The notes: generated by a model from the sequence alone, not told the origin. Numbered from the stretch's first letter, positions 50,055 through 58,876 are shown. The stretch is 64,000 nt of DNA from DATHSY01 sp046729855 (GCA_046729855.1 JBKPHM010000057.1:1-64000), one strand, 5' to 3'. A program made the numbers and translations.

Positions 50055-50828
50055 GTGAGATACCGGGTCGAGCAGCTCGCCGCGGCGTGCGACGTCTCGG
50101 TCGACACCGTCCGGTACTACCAGTCGCTCGGGCTCCTTCCACCACCCGAACGTGAGGGCCGCGTCGCCTGGTACGGCGACCCTCACGCCGATCGGATCCG
50201 CGACATCCGCGACCTGCAGCGCAAGGGACTGACACTCGCCGCGATCGGCCGCGTGGTCCGCGGCGAGCTCGGTCCCGCCGACGCCGACCTCGCGGCGGCC
50301 GTCGCGGCGGCGCGCGGCGAGACAGGGTCCGGGGAGCTGCTGTCGCTCGACGCGTTCGCCCAACGGAGCGGCGTCCCCGCGTCGCTGGTCCAGGCGGTCG
50401 AGCGCGAGGGCATCCGACTGTCGCGCCGGATCGACGGCGAGGACCGCTACTCGGAGGAGGACATCGAGGTCGTCCGCGGCGCACTCAAGCTCCTCGAGTT
50501 CGGGCTCCCGCTCGGCGAGCTGCTCTCGCTCGCGCGCGACGCGAACGAAGCGATGCTCGGGCTCGCGGAGCGCGCGGTCGAGCTGTTCGACGAGCACGTG
50601 CGCAAGCCCGTCCGAGACACCGCCGCCAGCGACGACCAGGCGGCGGTGCAGCTCGTTGAGGCGTTCCGCACGCTGCTGCCGTCGGTGACGAGGCTCGTCG
50701 CGAACCACTTCCGTCGCGTCCTGCTCGCGGTCGCCGAGGAACACATCGACCGGGTCGGTGGGCGGGAGGACGGCGACGCAGCGCGCGACGACGGGTCGCT
50801 GCGCATGGACCGGGCGGGCCGACCGTGA
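50055..50828 (+). CDS. MerR-family regulator with two MerR-like helix-turn-helix units
   Basis: A 257-residue protein. The first HTH is at 1-70 (YRVEQLAAACDVSVDTVRYYQSLGLLPPPEREGRVAWYGDPHADRIRDIRDLQRKGLTLAAI). A second, weaker one is at about 97-165 (LSLDAFAQRSGVPASLVQAVEREGIRLSRRIDGEDRYSEEDIEVVRGALKLLEFGLPLGELL). A helical C-terminus follows. Two tandem MerR units in one chain are uncommon. It overlaps menG by four bases, so it is probably the regulator of this menaquinone sub-operon. The ligand is unknown. Confidence 0.8.
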   Translation: MRYRVEQLAAACDVSVDTVRYYQSLGLLPPPEREGRVAWYGDPHADRIRDIRDLQRKGLTLAAIGRVVRGELGPADADLAAAVAAARGETGSGELLSLDAFAQRSGVPASLVQAVEREGIRLSRRIDGEDRYSEEDIEVVRGALKLLEFGLPLGELLSLARDANEAMLGLAERAVELFDEHVRKPVRDTAASDDQAAVQLVEAFRTLLPSVTRLVANHFRRVLLAVAEEHIDRVGGREDGDAARDDGSLRMDRAGRP

Positions 50829-51511
50829 GGCGCGCGCTCCCCCAGGGCGACGAGAAGGCGCGACGCGTGCGAGGCATGTTCGACAAGGTCGCGGGACGGT
50901 ACGACCTCGTGAACCGCGTGATGACGTTCGGCATGGACGTCGGATGGCGACGCCGTGCGGTGGCCGAGCTTCGCCTACCGGGCGGGACCCTCGTCGGCGA
51001 CCTCGCGTGCGGGACCGGCGACCTGTGCCGCGAGCTGGCCCGCGCCGGCTACCGCGCGGTCGGGTTCGACTTCTCGCTCGGCATGCTCGCGAACGCGTCG
51101 ACGTCCGCGCCGCTCGTCGCGGCCGACGTGTTACGGCTCCCGCTCCGCGACGCTGACCTGGCAGGCGCGACCTCGGGGTTCGCGCTGCGGAACGTCGTGG
51201 ACCTCGGCGCGTTCTTCGCGGAGATCGCTCGCGTGGTGCGGCCCGGCGGACGCGTATCGCTGCTCGAGACGTCCGAGCCGGGGAACTCGGTGCTGCGGGC
51301 GGGGCACGTGCTGTACTTCCGTCGCGTCGTCCCGGCGATCGGCGGCGTGCTGTCGGACCGCGACGCGTACCGGTACCTGCCGGCGTCGACCGCCTACCTC
51401 CCACCGCCGGACGACATGCTGTCGATGCTCGCGCGGGCCGGGTTCGCGGACGTGCGCAGGGTCGCACTCGCGGGAGGGATCGCGCAGCTGCTCGTTGGGA
51501 CCCGGACGTGA
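50825..51511 (+). CDS. menG: Demethylmenaquinone methyltransferase
   Basis: A 228-residue UbiE/MenG methyltransferase that adds the ring methyl group in the last step to menaquinone. Family blocks are VRGMFDKVAGRYDLVNRVMTFGMDVGWRRRAV, the SAM loop LVGDLACGTGDLCRELARAGYRAVGFDFSLGML and SGFALRNVVDLGAFFAEIARVVRPGGRVSLLETSEP. It is translationally coupled to merR before it and menF after it. Confidence 0.92.
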   Translation: MRRALPQGDEKARRVRGMFDKVAGRYDLVNRVMTFGMDVGWRRRAVAELRLPGGTLVGDLACGTGDLCRELARAGYRAVGFDFSLGMLANASTSAPLVAADVLRLPLRDADLAGATSGFALRNVVDLGAFFAEIARVVRPGGRVSLLETSEPGNSVLRAGHVLYFRRVVPAIGGVLSDRDAYRYLPASTAYLPPPDDMLSMLARAGFADVRRVALAGGIAQLLVGTRT

Positions 51512-52785
51512 CGTCCGACGCGCCGCTCGTCTTGCGGTCCAAGCGCCTCGGTCCGGCGTTCGACCTCCTTGCGAACTACCGGCCGGGCGGGTTCTTCTTC
51601 GAGCGGGCGTCGCTCGGCGTGTCCGGTGCCGGCGTCGCGGCGAGGGTCCGGGCGCCGGGCGGGGCGGGCCGGATCGTGCGGCTGGCGAGCCTCGTGCGGG
51701 CGACGCTCGCGGGGATCAGGAACGACGGCGGGGGCGGGCCCGCGCCGATCGCCGGCGGCGCGATCCCGTTCGACGACGCGTGGCCCGCGGACCTCGTGGT
51801 CCCCTCGAGGACCGTCGTCCGACACGACCCGAGCGAGACGTGGCAGGTCGACGTCGTTGCCGAGGGCCTGCCGCCGATGCACGCCGACCGGGAACGTTGG
51901 ACGGGCAGGACGCTCCCGCACGACCCGTTCGCCGAGATCCAGCTCCGCCCCGATCCCGAGCCGGACGAGTACCTCGAGGCCGTCGCGCGGGCGATCAATC
52001 GAATCAAGACGGGCCGGCTGCGGAAGGTTGTGCTCGCCCGTTCGTTGCTGGTCGACGCGGGTCGAGAGCTCGACGCGAAGCAGCTGTTGTGGCGTCTGCG
52101 GGCTGTGGATCCTGACTGCTTCTCGTTCGCCGCTCCGGAGATGGACCTCGACCCCATGCGGGTCGGGACCGGCGGGCTGCTCGTTGGCGCGACACCCGAG
52201 CTGCTCGTGCGCCGGCGCGGCCAGGACGTCGAGGCGATGCCGCTCGCGGGGTCGGCGCCGCGGTTCGGCGACGCCGACCGCGACCGCGCCTCCGCCGACC
52301 GGCTGTTCGCGTCGGCAAAGAACCGCGAGGAGCACGCGCTGGTCGTCGAGGACGTGGCCCGGGTGCTCGGGGGCTTCTGCGATCACCTCGAGTATCCGCA
52401 CGAGCCGGAGCTGCTCGGAACGGCGAACGTATGGCACCTGGCGACACCGTTCCGCGGGAAGCTGCACGCCGACGCGAGCGTGCTCGAGCTGGTCGCGGCG
52501 CTCCATCCGACGCCGGCAGTGTGCGGGACGCCGCGCGAAGACGCCCGCGAGACGCTCGAGGAGCTCGAGCCGATGGACCGCGGGACCTACGCCGGCCCGG
52601 TGGGCTGGACCGATGCGAGCGGCGACGGCGAGTGGGCGCTCGCGCTGCGCTGCGCCGAGATCACCGGCGAGACGGCGCGACTGTTCGCAGGCGCCGGCGT
52701 CGTCGCCGACTCCGTCCCCGACATGGAGCTCGACGAGACAGAACGGAAGTTCAGGGCGCTCCTGGACTCGCTCCGCTGGGGCTAG
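51508..52785 (+). CDS. menF: Isochorismate synthase
   Basis: A 425-residue enzyme of the chorismate-utilising family, converting chorismate to isochorismate, the first step to menaquinone. The C-terminal catalytic half carries KTGRLRKVVLARSL, GATPELLVRRRGQDVEAMPLAGSAPRFGDADRD, AKNREEHALVVEDVARVL, LHPTPAVCGTPREDARETLEELEPMDRGTYAGPVGW and AGAGVVADSVPDMELDETERKF. The N-terminal third is less conserved, as usual. GTG overlaps the menG stop. Confidence 0.92.
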   Translation: MTSDAPLVLRSKRLGPAFDLLANYRPGGFFFERASLGVSGAGVAARVRAPGGAGRIVRLASLVRATLAGIRNDGGGGPAPIAGGAIPFDDAWPADLVVPSRTVVRHDPSETWQVDVVAEGLPPMHADRERWTGRTLPHDPFAEIQLRPDPEPDEYLEAVARAINRIKTGRLRKVVLARSLLVDAGRELDAKQLLWRLRAVDPDCFSFAAPEMDLDPMRVGTGGLLVGATPELLVRRRGQDVEAMPLAGSAPRFGDADRDRASADRLFASAKNREEHALVVEDVARVLGGFCDHLEYPHEPELLGTANVWHLATPFRGKLHADASVLELVAALHPTPAVCGTPREDARETLEELEPMDRGTYAGPVGWTDASGDGEWALALRCAEITGETARLFAGAGVVADSVPDMELDETERKFRALLDSLRWG

Positions 52786-52815
52786 CGATGCATGCAGCCT
52801 CGTGCCGGCCGTCCA

Positions 52816-53304
52816 TCATGCCTCCAAGCGAGGCGACACCTCGGAGGGGTCGTCCCCGAGCAGATAGCGTGGGCCCTCACCGCGAGTAGCCGCGACGTCG
52901 TCCGGGTTGTAGAGCCGGCAGCGCTGCAGCGACAGGCAGCCACACCCTATGCAGCCGCTCAACTCGTTGCGGAGTGCTTCGAGTGCCGAGATCCGCTCAT
53001 CGAGGCGCCGACGCCAACCCAGCGACATCTTCGCCCACTCCCGCGCCGAAGGGGCTCGGTCGGCCGGAAGCACTCCGAGTGCCCGGCGGATCTCGTCCAG
53101 CGAGAGACCGAGGCGTTGCGCGATCCGGATGACGGCGAGCCGTCTGAGGACGTGACGGGGATATGCGCGATGCCCCCCAGGGGTGCGCTCCGCCACGACG
53201 AGGCCGACCGACTCGTAGAACCGGATCGCGGACGGCGCGAGCCCGGAACGCTGTGCCACTTCGCCGATCGGCAGCGTGTCGCCGGGCGAGAGTCGATCGC
53301 TCAC
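52816..53304 (-). CDS. soxR: SoxR redox-sensing regulator with a [2Fe-2S] cluster
   Basis: A 162-residue MerR-family activator. The HTH is LPIGEVAQRSGLAPSAIRFYESVGLVVAERTPGGHRAYPRHVLRRLAVIRIAQRLGLSLDEIRRALGVLP. The cluster cysteines C118, C121, C123 and C129 are in CIGCGCLSLQRC (CX2CXCX5C). Oxidation by redox-cycling compounds switches it on. Its GTG 53304 lies six bases after the minus-strand box TATCGT, a leaderless pattern. It is divergent from the split transketolase with a SoxR box between them. Confidence 0.94.
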   Translation of the reverse strand: MSDRLSPGDTLPIGEVAQRSGLAPSAIRFYESVGLVVAERTPGGHRAYPRHVLRRLAVIRIAQRLGLSLDEIRRALGVLPADRAPSAREWAKMSLGWRRRLDERISALEALRNELSGCIGCGCLSLQRCRLYNPDDVAATRGEGPRYLLGDDPSEVSPRLEA

Positions 53305-53310
53305 CGGCTG

Positions 53311-53352
53311 ACGATATCACCTTGACTTCAAGTGCACTTGAGGTTCTAGGGT
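53311..53352 (+). promoter_or_regulatory. SoxR operator inside a 19-bp-spaced promoter for the split transketolase
   Basis: The dyad CTTCAAGT-GC-ACTTGAGG (53326-53343) differs by one base from a perfect SoxR box of the known type CCTCAAGT..ACTTGAGG. It fills the spacer between -35 TTGACT (53322-53327) and -10 TAGGGT (53347-53352). The spacer is 19 bases, the over-long spacing that SoxR/MerR proteins correct when activating. The start codon ATG 53359 is six bases past the -10 box. On the opposite strand the soxR -10 box TATCGT (53316-53311) is adjacent, so SoxR may also affect its own gene. Confidence 0.9.
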
Positions 53353-53358
53353 CGCGTC

Positions 53359-54045
53359 ATGCAGAGGAACGGTGGCGTCGATCGCGTGCGTGAACTCATG
53401 GCCCTGGCGACGGGAGACGAGAAGCATGCGGAGAGCAGCACGTCCACGCTCGACGCGATCTGGGTGCTGTATGACCGCGTCCTGAAGGTCGACCCAACCG
53501 ATCCGGCGTGGGAGTCGCGCGACAGGTTCGTCCTGAGTAAGGGGCATGGGCCGGCGGCCCTCTACGCGGTGCTCGCCCACCTCGGGTTCTTCCCGATCGA
53601 CGAACTTCGATCGTTCCTCGCGTACGACAGCCGCTTGGGATCGCATCCGGATCGCACGCTGATCCCGGGTGTCGAGGTGTCGACGGGGTCGCTCGGTCAC
53701 GGCCTGCCGATCGCCGTCGGGATGGCGCTCGCACTCCGCATCAAAGGCCAGCTGGATCAACGGGTCGTCGTCCTGTGCGGTGACGGAGAGCTCAACGAGG
53801 GGTCGAACTGGGAGGCGCTCATGCTCGCTCCCTACCTCGGCCTGACGAACCTGACCCTTCTCGTAATCGACAATCACAGCTCGATCATCTCGACGTCACG
53901 CTGGGACCAGCGTCTCGAAGCGTTCGGTTGGTCCGTCGACCTCGGCAACGGTCATGACCACGACGAGCTGCTGCTGGCCTTGTCCGCGAGGGACTCGGGC
54001 CGCCCGACCGCCGTCGTCGCCGACATCCCGGAGGGTGAGTGGTGA
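53359..54045 (+). CDS. Transketolase, N-terminal (thiamine-diphosphate binding) subunit
   Basis: A 228-residue protein with the first half of a transketolase. The active-site histidine loop is RFVLSKGHGPAALYAVLAHLG, GHGLPIAVGMALALRIKGQ follows, and the diphosphate/metal site is CGDGELNEGSNWEALMLAPYLGLTNLTLLVIDNHSS. Split transketolase N-subunits are usually 270-280 residues; this one ends early at AVVADIPEGEW, before the typical KGKG loop. It overlaps the C-subunit gene. The SoxR promoter upstream implies induction by redox-active compounds, perhaps to redirect pentose-phosphate flux. Confidence 0.9.
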   Translation: MQRNGGVDRVRELMALATGDEKHAESSTSTLDAIWVLYDRVLKVDPTDPAWESRDRFVLSKGHGPAALYAVLAHLGFFPIDELRSFLAYDSRLGSHPDRTLIPGVEVSTGSLGHGLPIAVGMALALRIKGQLDQRVVVLCGDGELNEGSNWEALMLAPYLGLTNLTLLVIDNHSSIISTSRWDQRLEAFGWSVDLGNGHDHDELLLALSARDSGRPTAVVADIPEGEW

Positions 54046-54968
54046 CATCGATGCGCGAACGCTTCGCGATCACCGCGACGAACCTCCTCGATGAGGACGA
54101 GCGCGTGGTCATCGTCCTCGCCGAGATCAGCACGCAGCACCTCGAGGCCGCCATCGTGAAGCATCCGGATCGTGTCGTGAATGTGGGCATCATGGAGCAG
54201 GCTATGGTCAGCGTGGCAGCCGGCCTCGCCCTCGAGGGGTTCCGCCCGATCGTTCACACGATCGCCCCGTTCCTCGTCGAGCGCCCGTATGAGCAACTCA
54301 AGCTCGACTTCGGGTACCAGGGCATCGGAGGCACGTTCGTGTCCGCCGGCGCTTCGTACGACTACGCTTCCGAAGGCGGCACGCATCACGCCGGAGGCGA
54401 CGTGCAGGCGATGCGGTCGATCCCGCGCATGCGGGTCCTCGTCCCCGGCCACGCCGATGAGGTCGATCGGCTCCTGCGCGCCGTATACGCAGACGGCCAA
54501 CCGACGTACATTCGGACGTCCACAGCCCAGAACATCTCAGCGCTCCCGGTCACTCCCGGTCGGGTCGAGGTCGTGCGTCGCGGCTCCGAGGCGACATTGA
54601 TCGCCGTTGGTCCCATGCTGACGAGAACGTTGAGCGCCGTAGAGGGATCCGACGTCTCGGTGCTGTACGTAACGACCCTCGAACCCTTCGACCGCACGAC
54701 GATCCGACCCCTGATCGACGACGGCTCGACCGTCGTGGTCGTCGAGCCCTACTACGAGGGAACCACCGCGGGGGCACTGATGCCGGTGCTCGACGACCGA
54801 GCGGTTCGGCTGGCTTCGATCGGTGTTCCAAGGCAGTTCATCCGCAACTACGGCGAGAGCGAGCAGCACGACGTGGCCTTCGGCCTGGACCTCGCCGGGA
54901 TCCGCCGCCGTGTTGGAGCGATCCTCCGCAGTCCGTATTCGGGCGAGCGCTCCGGCGCCCCCGCATGA
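54042..54968 (+). CDS. Transketolase, C-terminal subunit
   Basis: A 308-residue protein with the pyrimidine-binding and C-terminal domains. The thiamine-activating glutamate is in VVNVGIMEQAMVSVAAGLALEG; GGTFVSAGASYDYASEGGTHHAGGDVQAMRSIPRMRVLVPGHADEV and the terminal SVLYVTTLEPFDRTTIRPLI...VVVVEPYYEGTTAG complete the fold. GTG 54042 overlaps the preceding stop (GTGA); GTG 54039 and ATG 54051 are alternatives. It should form an A2B2 enzyme with the previous product. The exact sugar substrate could be other than the classical ones. Confidence 0.9.
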   Translation: MTSMRERFAITATNLLDEDERVVIVLAEISTQHLEAAIVKHPDRVVNVGIMEQAMVSVAAGLALEGFRPIVHTIAPFLVERPYEQLKLDFGYQGIGGTFVSAGASYDYASEGGTHHAGGDVQAMRSIPRMRVLVPGHADEVDRLLRAVYADGQPTYIRTSTAQNISALPVTPGRVEVVRRGSEATLIAVGPMLTRTLSAVEGSDVSVLYVTTLEPFDRTTIRPLIDDGSTVVVVEPYYEGTTAGALMPVLDDRAVRLASIGVPRQFIRNYGESEQHDVAFGLDLAGIRRRVGAILRSPYSGERSGAPA

Positions 54969-54986
54969 CGTGGTTCGATCGCGACC

Positions 54987-55385
54987 TCATCGGCGTCGCA
55001 GGACAGATGCAGCCGCGAGGCTGACACCTGTGGCGATGGCCGCCGCGCCCAGGAGCGCCGGCAACAGCGGCGCGGAATACGGGACGGGGCCCGAGTAGTC
55101 GATCCCGAGGACGTTCGTACAGGACGTGGACGAGGGTCCTGGCGCCTCGCCCGCGCTCTCGGATGGCGTCGTCGTGCACTCGAGTGGTCCGAGCAGCACG
55201 TACACGAACGTGAACACCCACGGCCAGAGCAGCACGGGCACCATGACATCGCTCCGCGAGCGGTGACCGAACAACGCCAACATCAGCAGGCCGGTCAACA
55301 GGAAGGGCGCGCCAATTGTGAGGATCGCCAGCACGCCGAACGCGACCAGGACGACGGCGACCGCGAGGTATGCGGAGGTGCGCAT
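54987..55385 (-). CDS. Small integral membrane protein of unknown function
   Basis: A 132-residue protein with three hydrophobic segments: about 5-38 (two close helices, LAVAVVLVAFGVLAILTIGAPFLLTGLLMLALFG), 48-65 and 105-128. An external loop carries two cysteines (LECTTTPSESAG, TSCTNVLG). It starts 16 bases after menD and may be the last gene of the menB-menA-menD unit, though nothing links it functionally to quinones. Confidence 0.65.
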   Translation of the reverse strand: MRTSAYLAVAVVLVAFGVLAILTIGAPFLLTGLLMLALFGHRSRSDVMVPVLLWPWVFTFVYVLLGPLECTTTPSESAGEAPGPSSTSCTNVLGIDYSGPVPYSAPLLPALLGAAAIATGVSLAAASVLRRR

Positions 55386-55401
55386 GGGCCGAGCGTACGC
55401 C

Positions 55402-57081
55402 TCAGACGAGGGCGGCGGACACGGCTTCGTGCACCTCCGCGTGACGGCGGAGGTTCAGCTCGGGGTCCACGACGATCTCGACGACGTAAACGCCGCCGCC
55501 CTGGCTTGCGTCGGCGATCGCTGACAGGAGGTCCGGCGCGCGCTCCACGCGCGTGTGTCGCGCGCCCGCCGAGCTCGCGAGGGCGCCGATGTCGGTTCCG
55601 TGCGGCGTCGTGAAGAGGCTCTCGAGCTCGGGGAGCTCGCGTTGCGCGAGGAACGAGAAGATGGTGCCGCCGCCGTTGTTCAGCACGACGAGAACCGCGT
55701 CGTAGCCCCGACCGGCGGACCAGACGAGCGAACCGATGTCATGCAGCAACGTGAGGTCGCCCAGCAGCCCGAACGTCGAAACCCCCAACGTGGTCGCGCC
55801 GAGGATCGTCGAGACGAACCCGTCGATCCCGCTCGCGCCGCGGTTTGCGAGGACGTGGACGCCGTCTCGCGGGCGCATGTAGGCATCGAGGTCGCGGACC
55901 GGCATGCTCGAACCAACGAGAAGCAGCGAACCGCTCGGGATCGCTTCCGCGACGTCGCGGGCGACGCGCCCCTCGAACGGCTCGTCCCACCCGTCGATCG
56001 TGTGGTCGACGGCTCGCCGCGCACGCTCATCGGCGTCGCACCAGCCGTCGAGCCACCCCGCCGGCGCCCGACGAGGTTCGCCTTCGAGCACGGCCGCGGC
56101 GACCCACTCGGCGTCGGCGACGACACGAAGCTCCGCGCGCCTCGCCGGGTCCGCGATGACATCGTCGGGGTCGACGATCACGAGCCGCTCCGCGTTCGCG
56201 ACGAAGGAGAGGGCCGCACGCGACGTTGGAGCAGCTCCGAATTGGAGCGCGACGTCGGGACGGTGAGCGTTGACGAACGCGTCGTTCGAGAGCAGGAACT
56301 GCGCCGCAGACAGGGCGCCGCCGATCCGGAGGCCGGAGTGCGGTTCGGCGATCAACGGCCAGCCGAGAGATCGAGCGAGGTCGGCGATCGTGGGCGCCGG
56401 CGCCCCGAGGTCACCCACATACACGACGCCGCGTTCCGCGTTCCGCACGCGTGCGGCGAGCCAGGCAACGTCGTGGGCCAACGGCGTACGGGCCGCGGGC
56501 CGGATGGGAGAATTCTCGATGATCCGTTCGATCGAGATCGGTTCGCTGGGTACCAGCGGCTCGCGGAACGGAAGGTTGAGGTGGACCGGACCGGGCGGAT
56601 GCGCGAACGCCGTCGCCACTGCCCTCGCGCCACGGTCCCGCCAGACGTCGCCGTCGACGTCTGCAGGAACGGGCGCGTCCTCGAAGGATCGCACGTACCG
56701 CCCGTAGAGCTCGAGCTGGTCGATCGTCTGGTTCGCACCGACGCCCCGGAGCTCGGGCGGACGGTCGGCCGTGAGGACGATCATCGGAACGCGTGACATC
56801 GACGCCTCGACGATCGCGGGGAAGAGGTTCGCCGTCGCGGTGCCGCTGGTGCACACGACCACGGCGGGCGCGCCGGTCGCCTTCGCGCAACCCAGCGCGA
56901 AGAACGCCGACGAGCGCTCGTCGAGGTGAACGTGCGTGTCGATGCCGGGGTGGCGACCGAGCGCGAGTGCGATCGGGGTCGACCGCGACCCCGGTGAGAT
57001 CGATGCGACCCGGACGCCCCCCGACGCGAGGCCTTCAACGAGCGACCACATCGCGCCGAAGGCGACGTCGGCCTCGCTCAC
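55402..57081 (-). CDS. menD: 2-succinyl-5-enolpyruvyl-6-hydroxy-3-cyclohexene-1-carboxylate synthase
   Basis: A 559-residue thiamine-dependent enzyme joining isochorismate and 2-oxoglutarate. Blocks include GVRVASISPGSRSTPIALALGRHPGIDTHVHLDERSSAFFALGCAKATGAPAVVVCTSGTATANLFPAIVEA with the catalytic glutamate, LTADRPPELRGVGANQTIDQ, and the cofactor site LLGDLTLLHDIGSLVW...VLNNGGGTIFSFL. GTG 57081 overlaps the menA stop, which fixes the start; upstream extensions are inside menA. Confidence 0.95.
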   Translation of the reverse strand: MSEADVAFGAMWSLVEGLASGGVRVASISPGSRSTPIALALGRHPGIDTHVHLDERSSAFFALGCAKATGAPAVVVCTSGTATANLFPAIVEASMSRVPMIVLTADRPPELRGVGANQTIDQLELYGRYVRSFEDAPVPADVDGDVWRDRGARAVATAFAHPPGPVHLNLPFREPLVPSEPISIERIIENSPIRPAARTPLAHDVAWLAARVRNAERGVVYVGDLGAPAPTIADLARSLGWPLIAEPHSGLRIGGALSAAQFLLSNDAFVNAHRPDVALQFGAAPTSRAALSFVANAERLVIVDPDDVIADPARRAELRVVADAEWVAAAVLEGEPRRAPAGWLDGWCDADERARRAVDHTIDGWDEPFEGRVARDVAEAIPSGSLLLVGSSMPVRDLDAYMRPRDGVHVLANRGASGIDGFVSTILGATTLGVSTFGLLGDLTLLHDIGSLVWSAGRGYDAVLVVLNNGGGTIFSFLAQRELPELESLFTTPHGTDIGALASSAGARHTRVERAPDLLSAIADASQGGGVYVVEIVVDPELNLRRHAEVHEAVSAALV

Positions 57082-57998
57082 GCTCCGGTGCTCCCGGCGG
57101 CGACCAGACCGAGGGCGAGCAGCAGCGCGAAGACGATCTGCAGTCGGGCCGTCGCCACGAGCACGGCGATCAGGTCGCGCCCCTCGGCCACCCCGACGTG
57201 CTCGAGCGGTGGGATCGCGAACGGCCAGGCCGCCAGGCCGACCAACGCCGACATCGGCAGACCGGCACCCGAGTCGACGAGGTCGGCGGCGATCCCTGCC
57301 ACGACCACGACGAACGCCCCGATGACGCAGGCTCGGTACAGCCGTCTCGTCCGCCGGTCGCCAAGTCGAACGGCGAGCGTCCGGCGCCCGGCGGTCGCGT
57401 CGGTCGTCATGTCGCGCAGGTTGTTCGCGACGAGGATCGCCACGGCGAGCAGCCCCATCGCCCCCGACGCCCACCAGGCCTCGGCGGTCACGCGTTCCGC
57501 GTTCACGTAGGCCGTGCCGGCCGTCGCCATCACACCGAAGAACGCGAACACCATGACCTCGCCCAGACCCAGTTCCGCGTATGGACGCGGTCCGCCCGAG
57601 TACAGCCACAACGCCGCCATCGCGACGGCGCCGAGCGGCACGAGCCACCAGGTCGTCGCCGCCGCGAGGGCCAGGCCGGCGACTCCCGCAACCCCGATCG
57701 AGACGAGCGCCGCGATCAGCACGGCGTTCGGGGACGCCAGCCCGGACGACGTCAGCCTCGGCGGTCCGAGGCGCTCGGCCGTGTCGACGCCGCGAACGCC
57801 GTCGTGGTAGTCGTTCGCGAAGTTCACGCCGACCTGGAGACCCAGGCCGACCAGCAGCGCGGCCGCGAACCGCCACCACACGACGTCACCGGCCGCCGCG
57901 GTCCCTACGACGACCGGCGCGATGCTCGCGGCGAGCGTCCGCGGACGCGCCCCGTGGACCCACACCGAGAGCCGCGACGGCGTGCGCTCCGACGTCAC
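57078..57998 (-). CDS. menA: 1,4-dihydroxy-2-naphthoate polyprenyltransferase
   Basis: A 306-residue membrane enzyme with about eight helices that attaches the isoprenoid tail. The prenyl-diphosphate motifs are VGVNFANDYHDGVRGVD (NxxxD type) and LVANNLRDMTTDATAGRRTLAVRLG (DxxxD). GARPRTLAASIAPVVVGTA is the standard N-terminus. GTG 57998 overlaps the menB stop and its own stop overlaps menD, giving a tightly packed operon. Confidence 0.94.
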   Translation of the reverse strand: MTSERTPSRLSVWVHGARPRTLAASIAPVVVGTAAAGDVVWWRFAAALLVGLGLQVGVNFANDYHDGVRGVDTAERLGPPRLTSSGLASPNAVLIAALVSIGVAGVAGLALAAATTWWLVPLGAVAMAALWLYSGGPRPYAELGLGEVMVFAFFGVMATAGTAYVNAERVTAEAWWASGAMGLLAVAILVANNLRDMTTDATAGRRTLAVRLGDRRTRRLYRACVIGAFVVVVAGIAADLVDSGAGLPMSALVGLAAWPFAIPPLEHVGVAEGRDLIAVLVATARLQIVFALLLALGLVAAGSTGA

Positions 57999-58822
57999 GG
58001 ACGCTTCGGGAACCGGGAGAAGTCGGGGTCGCGCTTGCCCAGGTACGCGTCGCGTCCCTCCTGTGCTTCATCGCTCATGTAGTACAGGAGCGTCGCGTCG
58101 CCCGCGAGCTGCTGGACGCCCGCCAGTCCGTCCTGGTCGGCGTTGAACCCGGCCTTGATCATGCGGAGCGCGAGCGGGCTCATCTCCAGGATCCGCCTGC
58201 AGATCGCGAGCGTCTCCGCCTCGAGCGACTCGAGCGGCACGACCCGATTGACCAGCCCCCATTGCAACGCCGTCTGCGCGTCGTACTGCTCGCAGAGGAA
58301 CCACAGCTCCTTCGCACGCTTCAGCCCGATCGTGCGGGCGAGCAGACCGCTGCCGTAGCCGGCGTCGAACGACCCGACCTTCGGGCCCGTCTGTCCGAAC
58401 GTGGCGTTGTCGGCCGCAACCGTCAGGTCGCAGACAAGGTGGAGGACGTGCCCGCCACCGATCGCGTACCCGGCCACCATCGCGATGACCGGCTTCGGCA
58501 GGCGGCGGATCTGGATCTGGAGGTCAAGGACGTTCAGCCGCCCGACGCCGTGGTCATCGACGTAGCCGTCGTCGCCGCGCACGCGCTGATCGCCGCCGGA
58601 GCAGAACGCGAGCGGCCCCTCCCCCGTCAGGACGATCACCCCGATCGCCGAGTCCTCCCGGGCGACGTCGAACGCCATCGATAGCTCGAATAGCGTCCTC
58701 GGCCGGAAGGCGTTGCGAACCTCCGGACGGTCGATCGTGATCTTCGCGATGCCGTCCTGGGTCTCGTACCGGATGTCCTCGTACTCGCCGGACGCCTGCC
58801 ACTCCCGATCCACCCGATCCAT
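57995..58822 (-). CDS. menB: 1,4-dihydroxy-2-naphthoyl-CoA synthase
   Basis: A 275-residue crotonase-fold enzyme that closes the naphthoate ring. The MenB-specific segments are FCSGGDQRVRGDDGYVDD, GYAIGGGHVLHLVCDLTVAADNATFGQTGPKVGSFDAGYGSGLLARTIG and the C-terminal DEAQEGRDAYLGKRDPDFSRFPKRP. ATG 58822 with an upstream AGGAG is preferred; GTG 58834 would add four residues. It heads the menB-menA-menD operon and faces menE across 54 bases. Confidence 0.95.
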   Translation of the reverse strand: MDRVDREWQASGEYEDIRYETQDGIAKITIDRPEVRNAFRPRTLFELSMAFDVAREDSAIGVIVLTGEGPLAFCSGGDQRVRGDDGYVDDHGVGRLNVLDLQIQIRRLPKPVIAMVAGYAIGGGHVLHLVCDLTVAADNATFGQTGPKVGSFDAGYGSGLLARTIGLKRAKELWFLCEQYDAQTALQWGLVNRVVPLESLEAETLAICRRILEMSPLALRMIKAGFNADQDGLAGVQQLAGDATLLYYMSDEAQEGRDAYLGKRDPDFSRFPKRP

Positions 58823-58876
58823 CAGACCGATCACTCCTAGAGCGTGCGCTCGAACGGTTCGGCTAGGCTACCGCAC

